In this document: positions 10,293-22,100 of the stretch, in pieces
Position numbering within the stretch: the stretch's first letter is position 1
Layout of the letters: the number at the start of each line of letters is the position of its first letter
Origin: Corythucha ciliata
Taxonomy: Eukaryota > Arthropoda > Insecta > Hemiptera > Tingidae
Assembly (NCBI GenBank): GCA_038030265.1
Contig: CM075937.1
Coordinates: forward strand, 40,404,198-40,468,197
Reading direction: 5' to 3'
Length of the DNA stretch: 64,000 nt
Position numbers and translations under genes: made by a program
The notes under the pieces: model-generated
Seen by the model: only the letters and a program-made list of their open reading frames with translations
Database searches by the model: none
Told to the model about the DNA's origin: nothing

Positions 10293-12130
10293 TATACTCA
10301 CGAATTATACGGAAATTGGATCAAAGTTTATTCCAATGAACTTTCACTTCGATTATGTATTTGAAGGTGAAACGCAAGCTGAAATTTACAATGAGCTCTC
10401 GCCCCACAAAATTGGCGGTTTCTACGAGCTATGTCAACCCTTCTACATGATTCGTGACCCTGTCTTCATTCAACAAGTACTCTCCAGCCACTGGACCCAT
10501 TTTCACGACCGAGGCTTCTTCGTTGACGATACCGTCAACCCCTTGGACGGCAATCTCGCCTTTGTCAATGGCGAAAAATACAGGTAAGTACCTTAATTTC
10601 AGAAGGTTTTCCTTTAATAACAGTTCCCATTTAAACAACAGGCACCTTCGAAGCGCTATGAATCCTATTTTTGCGCCGTCAAAGCTCCGTTGGATGTTTA
10701 ACGATATGGTTGATTGCACCAATCTTTTTATGGATCATGTAAAAAAAAGCAACCTAGTGGACGTGGAAGTTGATCTAAAGAACGTAATTGTTCGTCACAG
10801 CATGAACGTCGTTGGTAAGATAAAAAAATTAAATGCTGTTGTAACTCATGGGCAGTTTTTCTTCCTCCCCTTGGTCCCAGCTTCGACGGTTTTGGGTGCT
10901 AATCTGACCACCTTCGAGGATCCCGCCAGTACAAAATTAATCGAAATAACAAATAAGTTTACTCGGCCTTCTTTTCGAAACGGCATGATTCTATTCCTGC
11001 GAATAATTTGGCCCAGCTTTTTAAGAGCAACAAGGGTATACGCTCCTCCGTTAAGAGTATTCTTCCGAGTCAGATAATCGGTAAAAAGTCAGTTCACATT
11101 TCAGACAGCGACAATAAACGCGGAAATCTCAGAGTACTTCATAACAATGGTGAAAAATGCGTTTCAAACCCGGGCCGAGGGAGACATTGAAAGGAAAGAC
11201 GTGATGCAACTATTTATGGATTTACGAAGGGGTAAACTCGCTGTGGATGATGATGACATTGATGAAGAAATCAGCTCTCTGAGGCGTCAAGGCCGATCCA
11301 CATTAGGTGATCAAGTTCTCCCCATCACCATCCCCAAGTTCTCGTTATAAAGATCTAAAAATTTTTGCAGAACTGACGGCTGAAACTGTAGCAGCTCAAG
11401 CGTTTATTTTTAGCATTGGAGGCACTGAAACAACGTTCGCAACCATTTACGGATTTTTATATCTGGCAGCTCTTCACCCTAAGAAGCAAAACAAGGCGAG
11501 GCAGGAAGTTACGGATCTTAAAAATAAACACGGCGATTTCACTTATGAGTCCCTGAGTGAAATGAAGTACCTAGGATGGTGCATTAATGGTAAATACAAA
11601 CAAATACATTTTAGGCCAGTTTAAAACTCTACACACATTGTTTTCCAACAATAGAAACGCTGAGACTCGTACCACCGGTACCAGTTCTACCCAGAATATG
11701 CACTAAACCGTTTACGTTCTCCGATGGTACGAGCTTAAATACGGGCGATCGCGTCATTATCCCAATTTACTGCATCCACAGAGATCCCGTTTATTATCCT
11801 GAACCACTCAAGTTCATTCCTGAACGATTCTCAAATCCCGTGAAACCAGGGACGAACTTGGCTTTTGGCGGTGGCCCAAAAATATGCATTGGTTAGTGTA
11901 CGCCCCCCCCTTTCATAGTCATGTTTGACTTTTGTTTTGTTTGTACTGGCCTAGGAAAACGATTTGCCGAAATTGAGGTAAAGTTAGCTTTGGCTCGCCT
12001 ACTGGAGGCCTACACGTTTGAACCTTCAGTCAAAGACGTGGGAAAAACTGATATGGAGTTCAAATTTGAGCCGAAATCATTTTTACCTCTTGCATTAAAA
12101 GGACATAAAATTGTACTAAGAAAAATATAG
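10293..12130 (+). CDS. Cytochrome P450, CYP3-clan (CYP6-like)
   Basis: Heme-thiolate monooxygenase, probably microsomal. Seven exons joined in phase: 10293-10583, 10642-10814, 10881-11035, 11105-11306, 11371-11589, 11655-11891, 11955-12130 (TAG). This gives about 484 residues against roughly 500 for the family. The first exon, with the ATG and membrane anchor, was not found; the ATG at 10336 is internal, because the open frame upstream to the acceptor at 10291-10292 (NYTEIGSKFIP) aligns with the usual hinge region. Motifs: helix C GEKYRHLR (Tyr where Trp is usual), I-helix GGTETT intact, K-helix ETLR, PERF, heme loop FGGGPKICIG. The segment between PERF and the heme loop is about 5 residues shorter than in the upstream P450. 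Same strand and matching C-terminal exon structure as the gene at 2-950, so probably a tandem duplicate. Function beyond P450 chemistry is not predictable. Confidence 0.92.
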
Positions 12131-12356
12131 AACGAAGGCAGCAAAACCAATGATATCGATGGCGGCTGCGCTCACTTTTTCAGCTGCACATCATCCTCCG
12201 CCTCTTTCTTCTCAATAATTTCAATAACACATGCCTTCCTCGCGATGAAAGGTTTCAAACTTTATTGCCACAGCATTCAAGCCCACTGGGTTGAAGAAAA
12301 ATGCGTAAAAAGATAGACCCCACCATCTAAGCACGCGAGGTCTTGAAGGTCCGAGC

Positions 12357-12501
12357 ATAAAGGCCCGTTCACAAGCTCTATGTTTGTGTTGTGTTGTGTC
12401 TATGCAACCTATAAAAATGCTTCATTTTTCGAGGGATTAAATTTGTTTGGCTGCACAGACTCCACAGAACGTAAGCATAGAGCTTGTGAACGGGCCTTAA
12501 C
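12357..12501. mobile_element. Short MITE-like inverted-repeat element
   Basis: Terminal inverted repeat of about 23 bp: AAGGCCCGTTCACAAGCTCT at the left, and its complement ending GAACGGGCCTT at the right. It is about 145 bp long with no coding capacity, 230 bp downstream of the P450 stop codon. Confidence 0.7.
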
Positions 12502-12899
12502 AAAGCTTATGCAAAATACCCTTTTTATTGCCCGTCCATCCACGAATGTACGTGAATTGAGCCGTCAGGATGGAACAATACGAAGAGTTCCCCCCCCCCC
12601 CTTGGCGTTGCGGAAGAAGAAGGTATCATCAGGCCAAAGTGACAAAAGTCCCCCACTCCCAGAAGGCGGATGATAAGAGTTGCCGCCCTCTTCTGGGGCT
12701 TTTCAGGAGGGGAGGGGACACGTTTCTTTATTTCTAGCTAACTTAATTCTAACTGATTTGTTTTTCCTGTTCCTGAAATATTGAGGAACAAACTCATCCT
12801 ATGTCCTGAATGGAAGTGTCGAAGCAAATAATGTTTTCAACAGTGTGTTTCTCGCGTTAAATTAGTCTACTATCATTTTCTATCAGTCTACCACGTCGA

Positions 12900-13050
12900 A
12901 GCCCAAAACCACAACAAGGCTTCAAACCACTGCAAAGCTCCAAACCGTAGTAAAATACGATCCAAAGAAGGTTCAACCACAGCAAAGCTCCAAACCACAG
13001 CAAAGTTCCAAACCACAGCAAAGCTTAAAACCTCAGTAAAACTGCAATAA
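12900..13050 (+). repeat. 17-18-bp tandem repeat
   Basis: About eight imperfect tandem copies of CAAACCACAGCAAAGCTC. It is followed at 13090-13230 by a looser run of TTAACG-containing motifs. Confidence 0.7.
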
Positions 13051-13340
13051 AAAAGAAGGCCAATTCAGAGCCTTAAACTAGACTGGAGCAGCCCTTCGAT
13101 TCCTATAGGATTAACGAATTTAACGACATCTTCCATTAATTTTTTGGATCTTTAACGCATTAACAATTGACGGCGTTAACATTTTCATTAACGGATTAAC
13201 ATTTTACATTGTTAACTTTTTCTTCAACGGTGCCCAGCTCCTAAGGGAACGAGCAATACTCGAAAACTTAGCTCTTTTTTCTCTCATCATTGATCGAGCA
13301 TGGCATTAACTCGCCGCGTTAAGGAATTGTCTCCAGAATT

Positions 13341-13474
13341 AAAGCATGCATGAATCTGTAGCCGTAAGAGCTTACAAGATGGCGAGCAGCTGAAACCGGT
13401 CCGTTTTTGACGAACCTCGACGAGGGAAGACAGACGATGTAGGCTCCTACGGCTACAGATTCATGCATGCTTTA
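13341..13474. mobile_element. Foldback element with degenerate hammerhead-like core
   Basis: Ends are AAAGCATGCATGAATCTGTA and its complement (26-bp arms with GTAGCCGTA). The interior carries AAGATGGCGAGCAGCTGAAA then CCGGTC, then GACGAACCTC and CTACGGCTAC. The order and wording match the element at 17945-18201, so the two look related. The catalytic-core box CTGAAGA of the other element is replaced here by TACAAGA. Confidence 0.65.
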
Positions 13475-14737
13475 TCCACTAACCCTCGTAGTTTAAGCGA
13501 TTCTACTAACAATTTAAAGTCACCAGTCAAAAAAAATTTAAGAAGGTCTGAATGATTAACAAAATTGCCCCATTTCGAGCTAAATTTCAAATTTTACGTA
13601 TTCAATTTCCGTTTAATTGCCTATTTCGGTGCTAAACAGCCGCCAAAATTGCAATTTGTGGCCAAAGAGCCGAGATTTGAAGCCTAAATAGCCGCGAAAT
13701 TGTCACTATATGCCTATAATGAGGAATTTGCACATTTTCCATTTTGTTCTGGTAGGTCATACCATTACCTTTTGATAGATACGAATTTAAACAATTAAAT
13801 TCAATTATAACTACTTTTTTTTATTATTTAAAATAGCAATATTTGACTTCCCGCCAAAAAAGGGTGTGACGTAATTTAGTTTTTTTGTCCTTGTCTAATG
13901 CATTCTCTATCTCTCTCACAAAAAACTGAATTTTTTAAATCATGAGGTTTTCTTATGTCAGTGAGTTGCCAGGCAACCATCGCAATGGTTTCGTTCCGGT
14001 TTCGTTGAATTCATTCCCTAAAAAAAAAGTCCGGTCCTGTGCAAGCAAGCCAGCCGCCTCTCCAAAGGGCAAAGTAACTCAGAAGTGTGAGGTACGAGCT
14101 TCGCCATCCATGGGGGGATCATAGCGGCCAATATTCCTGAGGCTGCCCCTTGCAATACTGAAGATGGGGCCTAGTTAAGCCCGATTTTGGGTCGTCGTGT
14201 GTTCGACAGGCCGGCGCGGCGGCGAAAAGAAGCTGACCACTCGAAAGAAAAGTTTTAGACACAATTACTAGGTACTTTTAGGTTCTTTGAGACAAGTCGT
14301 TCATACATGACATTGTGGCCAAATCTCTTATATCTTGGAAGCGTCCTATTTTCAAGGTCATTATTAAATAATTTATGAGTAGGTATTACATTTTTGGTGT
14401 AATATACAAATCGGATCATTTCAAACTCTCTGGTTCTACTTTCACTCACGGCAAAATGATTTTGCTGCACACACACAAAGTTATTCTGTGCATTATCAAC
14501 GGTTTCAGAGTTTCAGTACGCCTTCTTGGATGATTCGAATCCATCCGTTCCGGGGTTTTCATAGGTAAACTCACAAAAATTGTATTCGGCGTCTTGCGGT
14601 TCCTACGACAACGAGGGCAAACTGGAAACTGCAGTATTTTCAAATATCTGGCCTATTCTCGTATTTGAAATTGAAATGAGCTGTCATGCTGTCACCCAAC
14701 ATTATTCATAAACAAATTTAAAAAAAGTTTTTTTCCG
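13475..14737. other. Intergenic, no gene seen
   Basis: 13600-13740 carries a few copies of a looser repeat (GCCGCGAAATTG-like, about 35 bp spacing), similar to 24340-25000. Open frames at 13942-14124 and on the minus strand at 14255-14643 have no domain I recognise and no splice context. Confidence 0.4.
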
Positions 14738-15145
14738 ACAGCAGCCTGTCGGGAAAAGTGCATTTCATTCATGCGACAATCGACTCAAACCTCATAAGTT
14801 AGAACGATACCAATCAATTATGAATACATTTAGGACGTGGTTTAAAAAATCAAAATCATAAAATCGAGTTTATTTTTTACCTCAGGCCCCTTTTTTTGGC
14901 ACCAACTGGGCGGGAGCAAAATGAGGAAAATGTAAATATAATAAATACACCATACCACGGTGAACAGAGTCGGTTGGGTTGCATATACGATATGGGAAGG
15001 GGGACTCTTGTCGGAGGAGTTATTTGCAATTAAAATCTTTATCCCGGCCTAAATTTCATTCATAATTGATTGGTATCGTTCTAACTTATGAGGTTTGAGT
15101 CGATTGTCGCATGAATTAAACGCACTTTTCCCGACAGGCTGCTGT
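14738..15145. mobile_element. Foldback element, ~85-bp arms
   Basis: Left arm starts ACAGCAGCCTGTCGGGAAAA. The right arm is its near-perfect complement, ending CCCGACAGGCTGCTGT. Arms run about 14738-14826 and 15057-15145, with a noncoding spacer of about 230 bp. Confidence 0.85.
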
Positions 15146-15699
15146 ATGGTGATAGTACACCTTATTTTTGATCGAAATTACTATTTGAGGTTATTTGGAA
15201 TTCCTCTTGGTTTTCGAGATATCGTCAATTTCGTGTTTTTTTGGTGACCCTCTGTTTTTTTCGACAAGTGACTATTACGGCATCATCAACAGGTGCTAAA
15301 CTAAAATTAAATAGCTCGTTGAAAAGAGCACAAAATTACCTTCATTATTGGTCCTCAACTCTGCTAGGGCATGAGATATCCGAAGGAAACTCGTTATTCG
15401 CATTTCTGCCCAATTTTCATCAGCGATTTTCACCATTTCGTCAAAGGAAAATATTTTTTTGCATTCATAGGGAAAACTTCCTTATGATGTTAGCTTTCCA
15501 ATGACGTACAACAGTTACCAGTTTTCACCATCTAGTGAAGAAGTAGAAGCAATAAACGAGCCCAAAACTGAAAAATAACCCACAATCAGGACCCATTGAA
15601 TGAGGTGAATCCAGCTCTGATTACTTGTTCCTAACGGATGAGACATACGGATTCAAGCGGTCAGCTAAATCTAACTCCAATTTACGTTGGTGAGTTGAA

Positions 15700-16200
15700 A
15701 TTGGGTGGTGGTGAAGCTTAAAATATCGTTAGTGGATTGTGCTTCATGGACCAGTAAGGTGGTCACCTTGACCCCCAACCCGCCATGGATTTTTCTGGGA
15801 TTCTAGGTTTTCTCCTTGTTGTCGAATGCAAAAATTGGCCTCCTCATAACTGCATTGGATGCACGTTGCACCTCCAGTCGTCGCCTCTTGATTTCCTCGC
15901 ACAATTCTCAAGCTACTTTCTGGTCGCAACTGGTTGTTGGTAGACCATAGTAGACCAGTTTTAGATGACGTAATAAATAAAAATCCAAGGGTGGTTTGTT
16001 GTCAGGACAATCCACTACTCGCCGATGTAAATCAGCGTAACTTAGCGGTGGTGGTGAAGCTAAAATATCGCTAGTGGATTTGGCTTCATGGAACAGTAAG
16101 GTGCTCACCGAAAAGTCCTGTCCTGACCCCCAACCACCCATGGATTTTTAGTTACTAGGTCATCTAAAGCTGGTCTACCAACAACCAGTTGCGACCAGGG
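15700..16200. mobile_element. Foldback element (15920-16198) next to a diverged direct repeat
   Basis: 15920-16010 (CTGGTCGCAACTGGTTGTTG) is inverted at 16115-16198. In addition, 15706-15800 (GGTGGTGGTGAAGCTTAAAA) recurs in direct orientation at 16046-16150. The structure suggests nested or partly duplicated copies of one inverted-repeat element. No coding potential. Confidence 0.75.
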
Positions 16201-16297
16201 GCCGTATGAAAATGTCGCAAGATGCGGTTGCTAGGACGGGAAAGTGTTATTTTTTATTCAGCGTCCTTGGATCCCGCTAGCGGTATTTTTTCCCAAG

Positions 16298-17493
16298 AGG
16301 CGTTTTCTTCAAAACTCGGTCGGTATCTTGACAACCATTAATCCTAGGAAATTTTCAATGACACCGTTGGAAAGAGCACAAAATTTCCATTCAGATGATC
16401 GTAAATTTGGGGTAGGTCGTGAAATTTGGACGCCCTTAACTCTCAACTGAATAGCCGCTTCCTTGAATTTCTTTATTCTTACTTGTTATTCAGCCAGCTG
16501 TCATTTTATTGATAGCTCTCGGAGGAAGAGTAGGACTTCATGAAAAACTTCTACAACTATTAAGCTTTCAAATGACCTGGTTGGTTCGGGATTTTGTCTT
16601 TATTCCTTCTGAGATACAGTTCGAAATACTTGAAAACTCGTCTAAAATGTCTGGAAACGTATGTTCGCAATTGTCCTCGAGCGGGATAACAATTTGCTTC
16701 CGAAAGCTCTTTTCGGTGAGTTTTTGCTCCGTTAAGACTGCTGAGTCCGGTTACCTCGCTGGACCAACTCCAAAAAAGGCCATACTAAGTGCTTGAAACG
16801 GCAGGTCACTGCTCAGAACCTGGGGGTTCTGACCTGTAGGATTCAAGCGTGGCTGCCAACATTCACTACCGTTCCCAACCTCTCCTTTGACAGATATTTC
16901 GTAGAGATCGGTGGAAACAGACAGCGGAAGTCAAACTCAAAGTCAACTGCATAGGCCGGGGGCTCAAATACATGACCCCTAACAGCTAAGTCCTACGACC
17001 CTTTAAAAAAAACAAAAACAAGCGAATACAATTTTAAAACCGAGTAGAAAATCCCTCACCAACCTGAGTGACGTGAAGAGCATTTTTTTTAAACGAATTT
17101 TTCCCGTTCTATGGCAATCGCAAACATACGTTTCCAAACGATTTAGACAGGCGCTTAAAGTATTTCAAACAGTATCTCAAAAGGAATAGAGACGAAGACC
17201 CGAACCAAGCAGGTCATTTGAAAGCTTAATAATTGCAGACGTTTTTCCTGAAGTACTACTCATCCTCCGAGAGCTGTCAGTAAAATGACAGCTGGCTGAA
17301 TGACTAGTAAGTATAGAGAAATTCAAGGAAGTGGCTTTTCAACCGAGCGTTAAGGGTGCCCAAATTTCACGAACTACCCCAACTTTACAATCATTTTAAA
17401 GGAAATTTTGTGCTCTTTCCAACGGTGGCCTTGAAACTTTTCTAGGATTAATGGTTGCTAAGATACCCACCGATTTTCGAAAAAAACGCCTGA
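16298..17493. mobile_element. Large foldback element, ~380-bp arms
   Basis: Left arm 16298-16676 contains CAACCATTAATCCTAGGAAA, AGCCAGCTGTCATTTTA and ACGTATGTTCGCAATTG. The right arm 17113-17493 repeats all of it as the reverse complement with a few percent divergence. The spacer (16677-17112) has no domain. Open frames in the left arm (16244-16450, 16509-16796) are arm-derived and have no known product. Confidence 0.85.
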
Positions 17494-17944
17494 TTCATTG
17501 ACAATCAGGAAAACTGCGATTTTCTCGGAAACAGTTAATAATCGGGCCATGGTCCATATAGTCATTATTGACCCACATGTGATGTAGAATCACCCATTTC
17601 AAGTATGCCCCATTTTCCCGTTACACCCTCAATATAAATAAATAGTATATATCAAATCGAACCGACGTCGGATTCGTGTACTAGGGGTTCTGAAACGTGA
17701 AAAAAAAAGAACACAACCCATATGTGCGACCATCAGGGCGAGACCAATAGTGCATTTTTTGAATGAAATGCACTAAAATCAAGGATCAGCAACAAACATA
17801 CATGTAGGGAAATCAGTGAATGCACCCATTGAAGCCAAAGACTAAATTACATCATAACAAGAAAGGGGGAGAGCCAAGGGGGGCCAGATACTTGCAATAT
17901 TTGGGTTAGTAACATCGTTATATATACAAGGTGTACAATAATAC

Positions 17945-18201
17945 AAATTAGATAAGTAGCCGTAGTTGCCTACGTTGTCAGTCATACCTTGTTGAGGTGT
18001 GTCCAAGACAGACCGGTTTCGCCTGTTCGGCATCTTCAGTCTACTGTTCAAACACTGAAGATGCCGAACGTCTACTGAACGTGTTTGAACGTCTACTGTT
18101 CAAACACTGAAGATGCCGAACAGGCGAAACCGGTCTGTCTTGGACACACCTCAACAAGGTATGACTGACAACGTAGGCAACTACGGCTACTTATCTAATT
18201 T
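17945..18201. mobile_element. Foldback element carrying a hammerhead-type motif
   Basis: Outer arms AAATTAGATAAGTAGCCGTA and complement; arms about 115 bp. The centre holds a short direct duplication of GTCTACTGTTCAAACACTGA (18029-18064 and 18091-18121). Both arms contain the motif CTGAAGATGCCGAACAGGCG, then AAACCGGTC. It looks related to the 13341-13474 element (shared GAAACCGGTC and CTACGGCTAC). Confidence 0.85.
18098..18145 (+). ncRNA. Candidate hammerhead ribozyme
   Basis: Core box CTGAAGA at 18107-18113 fits CUGANGA. Helix II is GCC (18115-18117), loop GAACA, GGC (18123-18125), preceded by one extra U. GAA follows at 18126-18128. Helix III is minimal: ACC/GGT (18129-18134). C at 18135 would be the cleavage base. 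Helix I pairs GTTCAAACA (18098-18106) with TGTCTTGGAC (18136-18145): nine pairs, one of them G-U, and one bulged C. The fold comes from reading the sequence only. Very short helix III and location in a mobile repeat match what is known of retroelement hammerheads (for example in Penelope-like elements). The extra U is a deviation. Confidence 0.5.
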
Positions 18202-18395
18202 GAATTCTTGCAATATTTCTTTAAATTTTAGCAAACGACTTTTTTAGGAACAGAGCACATCATAATTTCTATTTTAGTGTAAATAAACGGGGAAAAATAA
18301 ATTTATCCGCAAATTCCGACCCACGCAATTTCCTTATTATGTATGCATATATTTTTAAATTTTATTTTATTAATATTATTGGTATTTTTTCGCGT

Positions 18396-18613
18396 TTATT
18401 TCGCCTCTCCACCCTTTAATTTTAATAATCGCAATCGATTTTCAATCATTCTGGATCATCATCAGCGAGTTTTTGACTAAAAAATGAATTTTCACTCAAA
18501 CGCAATTGACGAACGAAGTAAATTCATTTTTAAATAAAATCGCTGATGATGATCCAGAAAGATTGAAAATCGATTCCGATTATTAAAATGAAAGTGTGGA
18601 GAGACGAAATGAA
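18396..18613. mobile_element. Foldback element, ~75-bp arms
   Basis: Left arm TTATTTCGCCTCTCCACCC through GGATCATCATCAGCGA. Right arm starts TCGCTGATGATGATCCAG and ends GGAGAGACGAAAT. The spacer is about 70 bp. No coding potential. Confidence 0.8.
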
Positions 18614-19138
18614 ATTAACAAAAATAGCTAACTCTATCCCCAGAAATTTTCTATTTATACTAAAATTCTCTTGTTCTGTTCAAAAAGTAATAATTTAGTC
18701 CCAAAAACACGGCATCAAACAATCCCAAAATGAACGTTTTTATCGGAAACTTGAATTTTATTGTCCAAAAACTGTCAAAACCACGCCACCGCCATGCATC
18801 AATCTCACTCGTTTCTAGATAACTCTGGCCTCTGAACAGCCCCAAAAACTGAAAACATCGGTTGGTCCTAGCTCACCCTTGAACTCCAGGGCTAAAATTG
18901 TATTTTATAATAAAACTCACGCTGGGCAAATATTAGGCATGCAAAAATGGCATTCATTTTTCCGTAATTCTCCCGAAGCGTCCCCCTCCTCATCACTCGT
19001 CATTGAGTAGACCCTGAAGTGATGAGATCTTAGCCGACGGGGAACTTAGCAAACGTTATTATGTTAGAGTATTGTTGAGAAGGAGGCGGTGCGAGTGTGG
19101 ATTCGGTCTATTCTCTGGTGAATATTGAGCTCCACAGA
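18614..19138. other. Upstream region of the acyltransferase gene
   Basis: No further gene is seen. The first exon and promoter of the WS/DGAT gene should lie near 19050-19141, but no clear TATA box or initiator stands out. A minus-strand open frame at 18660-18845 has no known domain. Confidence 0.35.
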
Positions 19139-22100
19139 AAATGGTAAGTTGATTGGAAATAACCTTCAGTTAGTGTTATTTCATATTGAAGTGCGTAGCG
19201 TGCAATTTTTGCTTCTATCCAATTTTAGGGAGGTGCTGTAGTTATAAACGCAAATAAATTTTCAATTCTGCGATCAATGAAGATGATTGGGCCTAAATAA
19301 AAAAACAAATCACCTCGATCATGTCTTGCGTGAAGCTCTTTTAAGAAAAAAACATCACCAAGGAAAAAATATAGTTCCTCTTCCTACCCAGTCTATCTAT
19401 CATCCAATTGATTGACACTAAAAAGTCTTTAGAACAAAATGATTTTCCTTTAGTGTTGGGAGGGGGGTCTAGTTTAGAATGCTTCCCTACCGTCGAAAAC
19501 CCCAGAATTACATGTAGAAATACATCAAGAGAAGTAAAAAATCAAAATAATTGAAATAATAAATGATAATAAAAGTCCGAAATGTTATTTGGAGTCTTTT
19601 GGCAATAGGACGTTCCAAACACGAATTTACGGAAGAATTTTCATTGTTAGACCCCCCTCCACAACGAACCAGCACAAAAACGATTTTTGTTCAACATATT
19701 ACCGGTTTCTTGTTTTTAAGGGCAACCGGAACTTTGTCACGACATACATGACGTACCGAGTTGAAAAAGTTCGCTCATAAATTGAAGAAAAAAATACGTT
19801 AAAAAAAGTGTTCTTCTTTTTTACATTCAAGTCATTACATAATTTTCCTTCTGTTGGACCTTGACAAGACGGTAGTTGTTAAAAACACAGTGATTCAAGT
19901 CCCATTTTTACCCAAATTTCCTGCTCTTCCCTCTTTTACTGTTTTTTTCTGTCATCAACCTGTGATGGGGACACTGGCCATAATGCAAGAAGGGAACCAT
20001 GTTCGATCTCAACTCCCTTCTGGCGTGTAGAGTTAGATTTCTGAATTTTTAGGCTAGAAAAGACTAAATAATTTCGACTATATTTTCATCATTGCGAGGC
20101 CAAATGTTATTTTCGTGGTCGCATGCCCAGTTTTAGGGCCAAAAACACTCAGATTTTACATTCAATGATCAATAAACGAATTAGCTGAAACAGATAGTCG
20201 TCTTTTGCCGTAAAATTGTCAAATCTGGGTCACTTATTATGCAGAAACAGGATAAAGTGAGGGCTGTTGAGGGGCTGATAACAAACTGACTTCAGGACCC
20301 AGGAACCGCTTCTCTTTTATACGACAAAAAAAACTGGACATTTTACCTTCAAAAATTTACTATTCTGCCTAGTAACTTTCAATTTCACGTTAGAGTCGGG
20401 TAACTGGGTATAACATGCATTCGACACTTAGTTTTACTAAGAATACAGTTGTTTAGGAATAATTTTGCTCAATTTTAGCCGAAAGTTAGTGCTTGTTCTT
20501 CATTTTAGCCTCAAAAGGGCGCTTGCATCCAGAAGCCACTCATAGGCGCTTTCTCAATTTGAGCTGCGAATGATGGATATGTCCCAATTTTTTCACAATT
20601 TTAGTAGTGAATTCAACGCTTTATCTCAATTTTAGCGGCCAAAAGCGGGCCTAGTGAAAAAAAATTATCAATTTAGTTTTTCAATTCAATTTAATGTCAA
20701 TAAAAATTTAAAATGTCAATGGCGCTTATTCTCAATTTTTCGGACGCAGACTTGCCAGGAACGTTAAGAAAACCGAAATGGTCAACTCAATAGCCAATGC
20801 TTATTCGTTCGGTTCACAAAATAGTAGAAATACAAACTATCTGCTCTAGCATAATCACAATGTTTGTTGTTTTCAGGGATCATCTCCTTTGGCCAAGACT
20901 CTGGCAGCAGTGTTAGGCGTAGCACTATCACCAGTCTATCTAGTCTGCCTGTTGATCGCTGTCTGTTACCGCCTTCTGGGCCACATCGTTCTAGTTTTGA
21001 CTGATCCTAGCTACGCGGGACTTTTGGACATACTTGAGTCGTTTTTCGACCGAGAGACCGGCGCTAATGCCAGCATCATAAACGTTGTGTGCAATATGAG
21101 ACCGAATAGCGCTAACTACAGCGGAGAGGGTGAAGAAATTGACGACTTTTTGTGGATACACGACTTTTAAACAATTTACTTTCCAATTTTAGAACTTGGA
21201 AAAGAGCTGATCAGCCTGTCCGAGAAGACGATGCAAAATAAAAAGGCACTCAGACTTCGGTGTAAGATCGAGCAGTGGATGGGTTTGCGCTTCTGGCGGG
21301 TTGTTGAAGTAAAAGTTGAGGAACAAATCAAATTTTTCGAAGCATCGAATCTGAAGGAATTTCAAGATTATCTGTCGAGTGTCGCTAACGATAGAATTCA
21401 TGGAAACAGGTTTATAAAAAACAAACAAAAACGGATCAATCTCTTCTTGCACGGTCTAACGTCGCCTTTTGTACAAAACAGATTGTGGGAAATGCACGTC
21501 AGTAGGAATCTAATCGACGGTACGTATCCGGTAATCATGCGTGGACATCATTCCGTAGGTGACGGCTATTCACTTCGACAAGTTCTGGTTGAATCACAGC
21601 CGAGCTACATACCACCACCGACGATCCACATTTCCAAGTATCGATTTGACCCGAGAAAATATTATTATTTCACGCGTCGAATTGTATCACTCATGACCGA
21701 TGTCGCCATTATGTTCGCTATGGCACCGAGCTTATGTGTTGCACAGTACATGCGACAGGTCGATAAGCACTCCCTGAGAGCGGACAAATTGTCGGGGAAG
21801 AAAATTCTAAGGTACCTCATCGCTCTTTATGGTTCCTAGGTTCCTAAGTATTTTTTTTTTTTTTTTTTTCTAGGTGGGAAAAAGGCAATTTTTATAAATT
21901 GAGAGAAGTTCAGAAAATGACAAAAAATTCCGTCACCGAAATTCTTATGACTGGATTTTCAAAATCTCTGGACGACCTATTCAAAAGTCGAAGCGAGTGC
22001 GTTGACCGGGTGACCGTCATTTTCCCGTTGAGAAAAACGCAAAAAACGAAAGGACTCGCGAATGATTTCGTGCCCGTCGGCTTGAAACTGCCGGTGAACG

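Noticed and set aside
10454..11077. 207-residue open frame within the P450 gene
   Set aside because: It runs through introns in a mixed frame; only part of it coincides with the spliced P450 exons.
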